This document shows, one piece after another, positions 63,064-64,000 of a DNA stretch of 64,000 nt. The stretch is from positions 186,001-250,000 of the forward strand of contig CAVSHN010000009.1 in the NCBI GenBank assembly GCA_963727755.1, read 5' to 3'. The translations under genes were made by a program, and so were the position numbers. Position 1 is the first letter of the stretch; every line of letters begins with the position of its first letter. The stretch is from DASYAN01 sp963727755 (lineage in GTDB: Bacteria > Chloroflexota > Ktedonobacteria > Ktedonobacterales > Ktedonobacteraceae). The notes beneath the pieces were generated by a model. It was given only the letters and a program-made list of their open reading frames with translations. It was not told where the DNA came from and did no database searches.

Positions 63064-64000
63064 CTAAGCCGACAACGGCTTGAGAAAAGCCCAAGGTGGG
63101 CGTGCGATACTACGATCTGGTTGCACAGCAGGCACGGTTCGTGTTGCGGGCTGGGGAGGAGTCTTGATGTGAGCTGTGAGTGGTACAGACTGAGCTATTG
63201 GTTTGCTCTTGGTGACCGAAGCTGTAATCTGGGCCTCTCGTTGCATGAGAAGCGCAACGATCTGATCACGCTGGGGATGCACGGTGATCTCGGGGTCTGT
63301 CTGCTTGCAAGCAGGCTTCTTGCGATTGTACTGTGGTTGCCGACAAAGCAGCATGTCCTTGGGTAATGGGATCAACTGCGCTGGTGCAATGATGGGAGCC
63401 TCGATTATAAGGCGCGTGGAAGGGCGAATAATGCCCAGCTGACGCCCTCGACGCACACAAGCACTGATGAAGTCATCGTGTCCCCCAAGTTGTGGCAAAG
63501 CTTCAAGCAGTAGGGGCAGAGAAACATTAAAGACATCAACTCCCGCTCGCAAAGCTACCTCCATACGGATAGCTTGCAAGACCTGAGCGATAATCAGACA
63601 AGCCCATACTTGTGCGAGCACCACGACTGGCTTGCTGCTCCAAATCAGATGCAAGCCCAGTTCGCGTTTTAAGGTCAAAAATGCTAGTTCGATATCCCAG
63701 CGTCTGGCATAAAGTCGTGCTATTTCTGGCAGTGGCAGAACGGTCGGGCCACAAACATTGGTGAAGTATTGGCGCAGCTGTCCACCTTGGCGAAATTGTA
63801 CTTGTCGTACGACATACTTGCCATGAGTCTTGCCAGCCCCAAGCCAAACAAGCCGATCAAAGGTATCTCCAGCTTCGTAATACGTGTGTTGCACTACCAT
63901 TGTAGTATAGCTCTTAACACGTGATATCCAGCTATATCCCAACTCGCTCAATTGATCAAACCATGCAAAACCAAAGTAACCCAAGTCTGCTAAGATGAGG
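63064..64000 (-). CDS. IS4-family transposase, partial (5' end outside window)
   Basis: The frame is open to the right edge: codons before the first ATG read LILADLGYFGFAWFDQL, whose Asp is the second catalytic residue. YARRWDIELAFLTLKREL is the Y-R-E-K signature with the catalytic Glu. After the transposase fold the C-terminus has a Pro/Thr/Lys-rich tail (KPIAQSVPLTAHIKTPPQPA). The visible part is intact, so this copy may be functional. Terminal repeats are not visible. Confidence 0.88.
   Translation of the reverse strand, partial: LILADLGYFGFAWFDQLSELGYSWISRVKSYTTMVVQHTYYEAGDTFDRLVWLGAGKTHGKYVVRQVQFRQGGQLRQYFTNVCGPTVLPLPEIARLYARRWDIELAFLTLKRELGLHLIWSSKPVVVLAQVWACLIIAQVLQAIRMEVALRAGVDVFNVSLPLLLEALPQLGGHDDFISACVRRGRQLGIIRPSTRLIIEAPIIAPAQLIPLPKDMLLCRQPQYNRKKPACKQTDPEITVHPQRDQIVALLMQREAQITASVTKSKPIAQSVPLTAHIKTPPQPATRTVPAVQPDRSIARPPWAFLKPLSA

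Noticed and set aside
1..64000. tRNA or rRNA genes
   Set aside because: No T-arm-like GGTTCGAATCC block in a cloverleaf context or rRNA-like segment was noticed by eye; a tRNAscan or Infernal run would be needed to exclude them.

Overview
The window looks like the chromosome of a large-genome, soil-type bacterium, most likely Ktedonobacteria (Chloroflexota). This is an inference from gene content: an intein-bearing cobalamin-type ribonucleotide reductase, ATP-grasp/alpha-E/transglutaminase clusters, many IS200/IS605, IS607, IS630 and IS4 remnants, and families of low-complexity proteins. No rRNA or tRNA gene was recognised.

Layout. 1-2.6 kb: the 3' part of a class II ribonucleotide reductase gene with a complete intein. 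3-10 kb: a hypothetical protein, a HAMP membrane protein, a segmental tandem duplication carrying two PstS-like phosphate-binding lipoprotein genes (one broken), and a GT87-type membrane glycosyltransferase. 10.4 kb: a double-glycine-leader peptide gene. 10.7-16.4 kb: two divergent transcription units with three transglutaminase-like proteins, an alpha-E protein and a circularly permuted ATP-grasp protein. 16.4-25.5 kb: a Tat-exported alpha-L-fucosidase, a frameshifted FAD reductase, an MFS exporter, an IS607 element, a tnpB relic and two 229-bp tnpB-less copies that look like IS605 right ends or omega-RNA sequences. 25.5-30.1 kb: a propeller lipoprotein, a KdpD/KdpE-type two-component pair and a Nudix hydrolase. 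30.4-35 kb: two divergent APH-fold kinase-like genes, one fused to a Fic-like domain.

35.3-51 kb is a housekeeping block: mnmA, lepA, then the pyrimidine genes pyrB-carA-carB-(fumarate reductase-like flavoprotein)-(unknown)-pyrC-(small protein)-pyrEF. Two near-consensus sigma70 promoters (17-bp spacers) and a leader terminator are visible. Almost every gene here is interrupted by a 1-2 nt insertion, or by a stop codon in pyrE. This points either to sequence-level insertion errors or to genuine decay, and must be resolved before the genes are called dead.

51.1-61.9 kb is the most unusual part. It is flanked by two direct copies of an IS630 3' end. It encodes four mosaic paralogues with a shared disordered N-terminus, nuclear-localisation-like basic clusters and interchangeable basic tandem-repeat C-termini. 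It also encodes a fifth basic repeat/coiled-coil protein and a SET-domain lysine methyltransferase. A recurrent motif (TTGTCCCT, a pyrimidine tract, then CTAGA-like) sits upstream of these genes, of both kinase-like genes and of several other accessory genes in the window, always in the same orientation relative to the gene. This suggests a co-regulated set of chromatin-like or effector-like proteins. The window ends with a helicase fragment and a partial IS4-type transposase.
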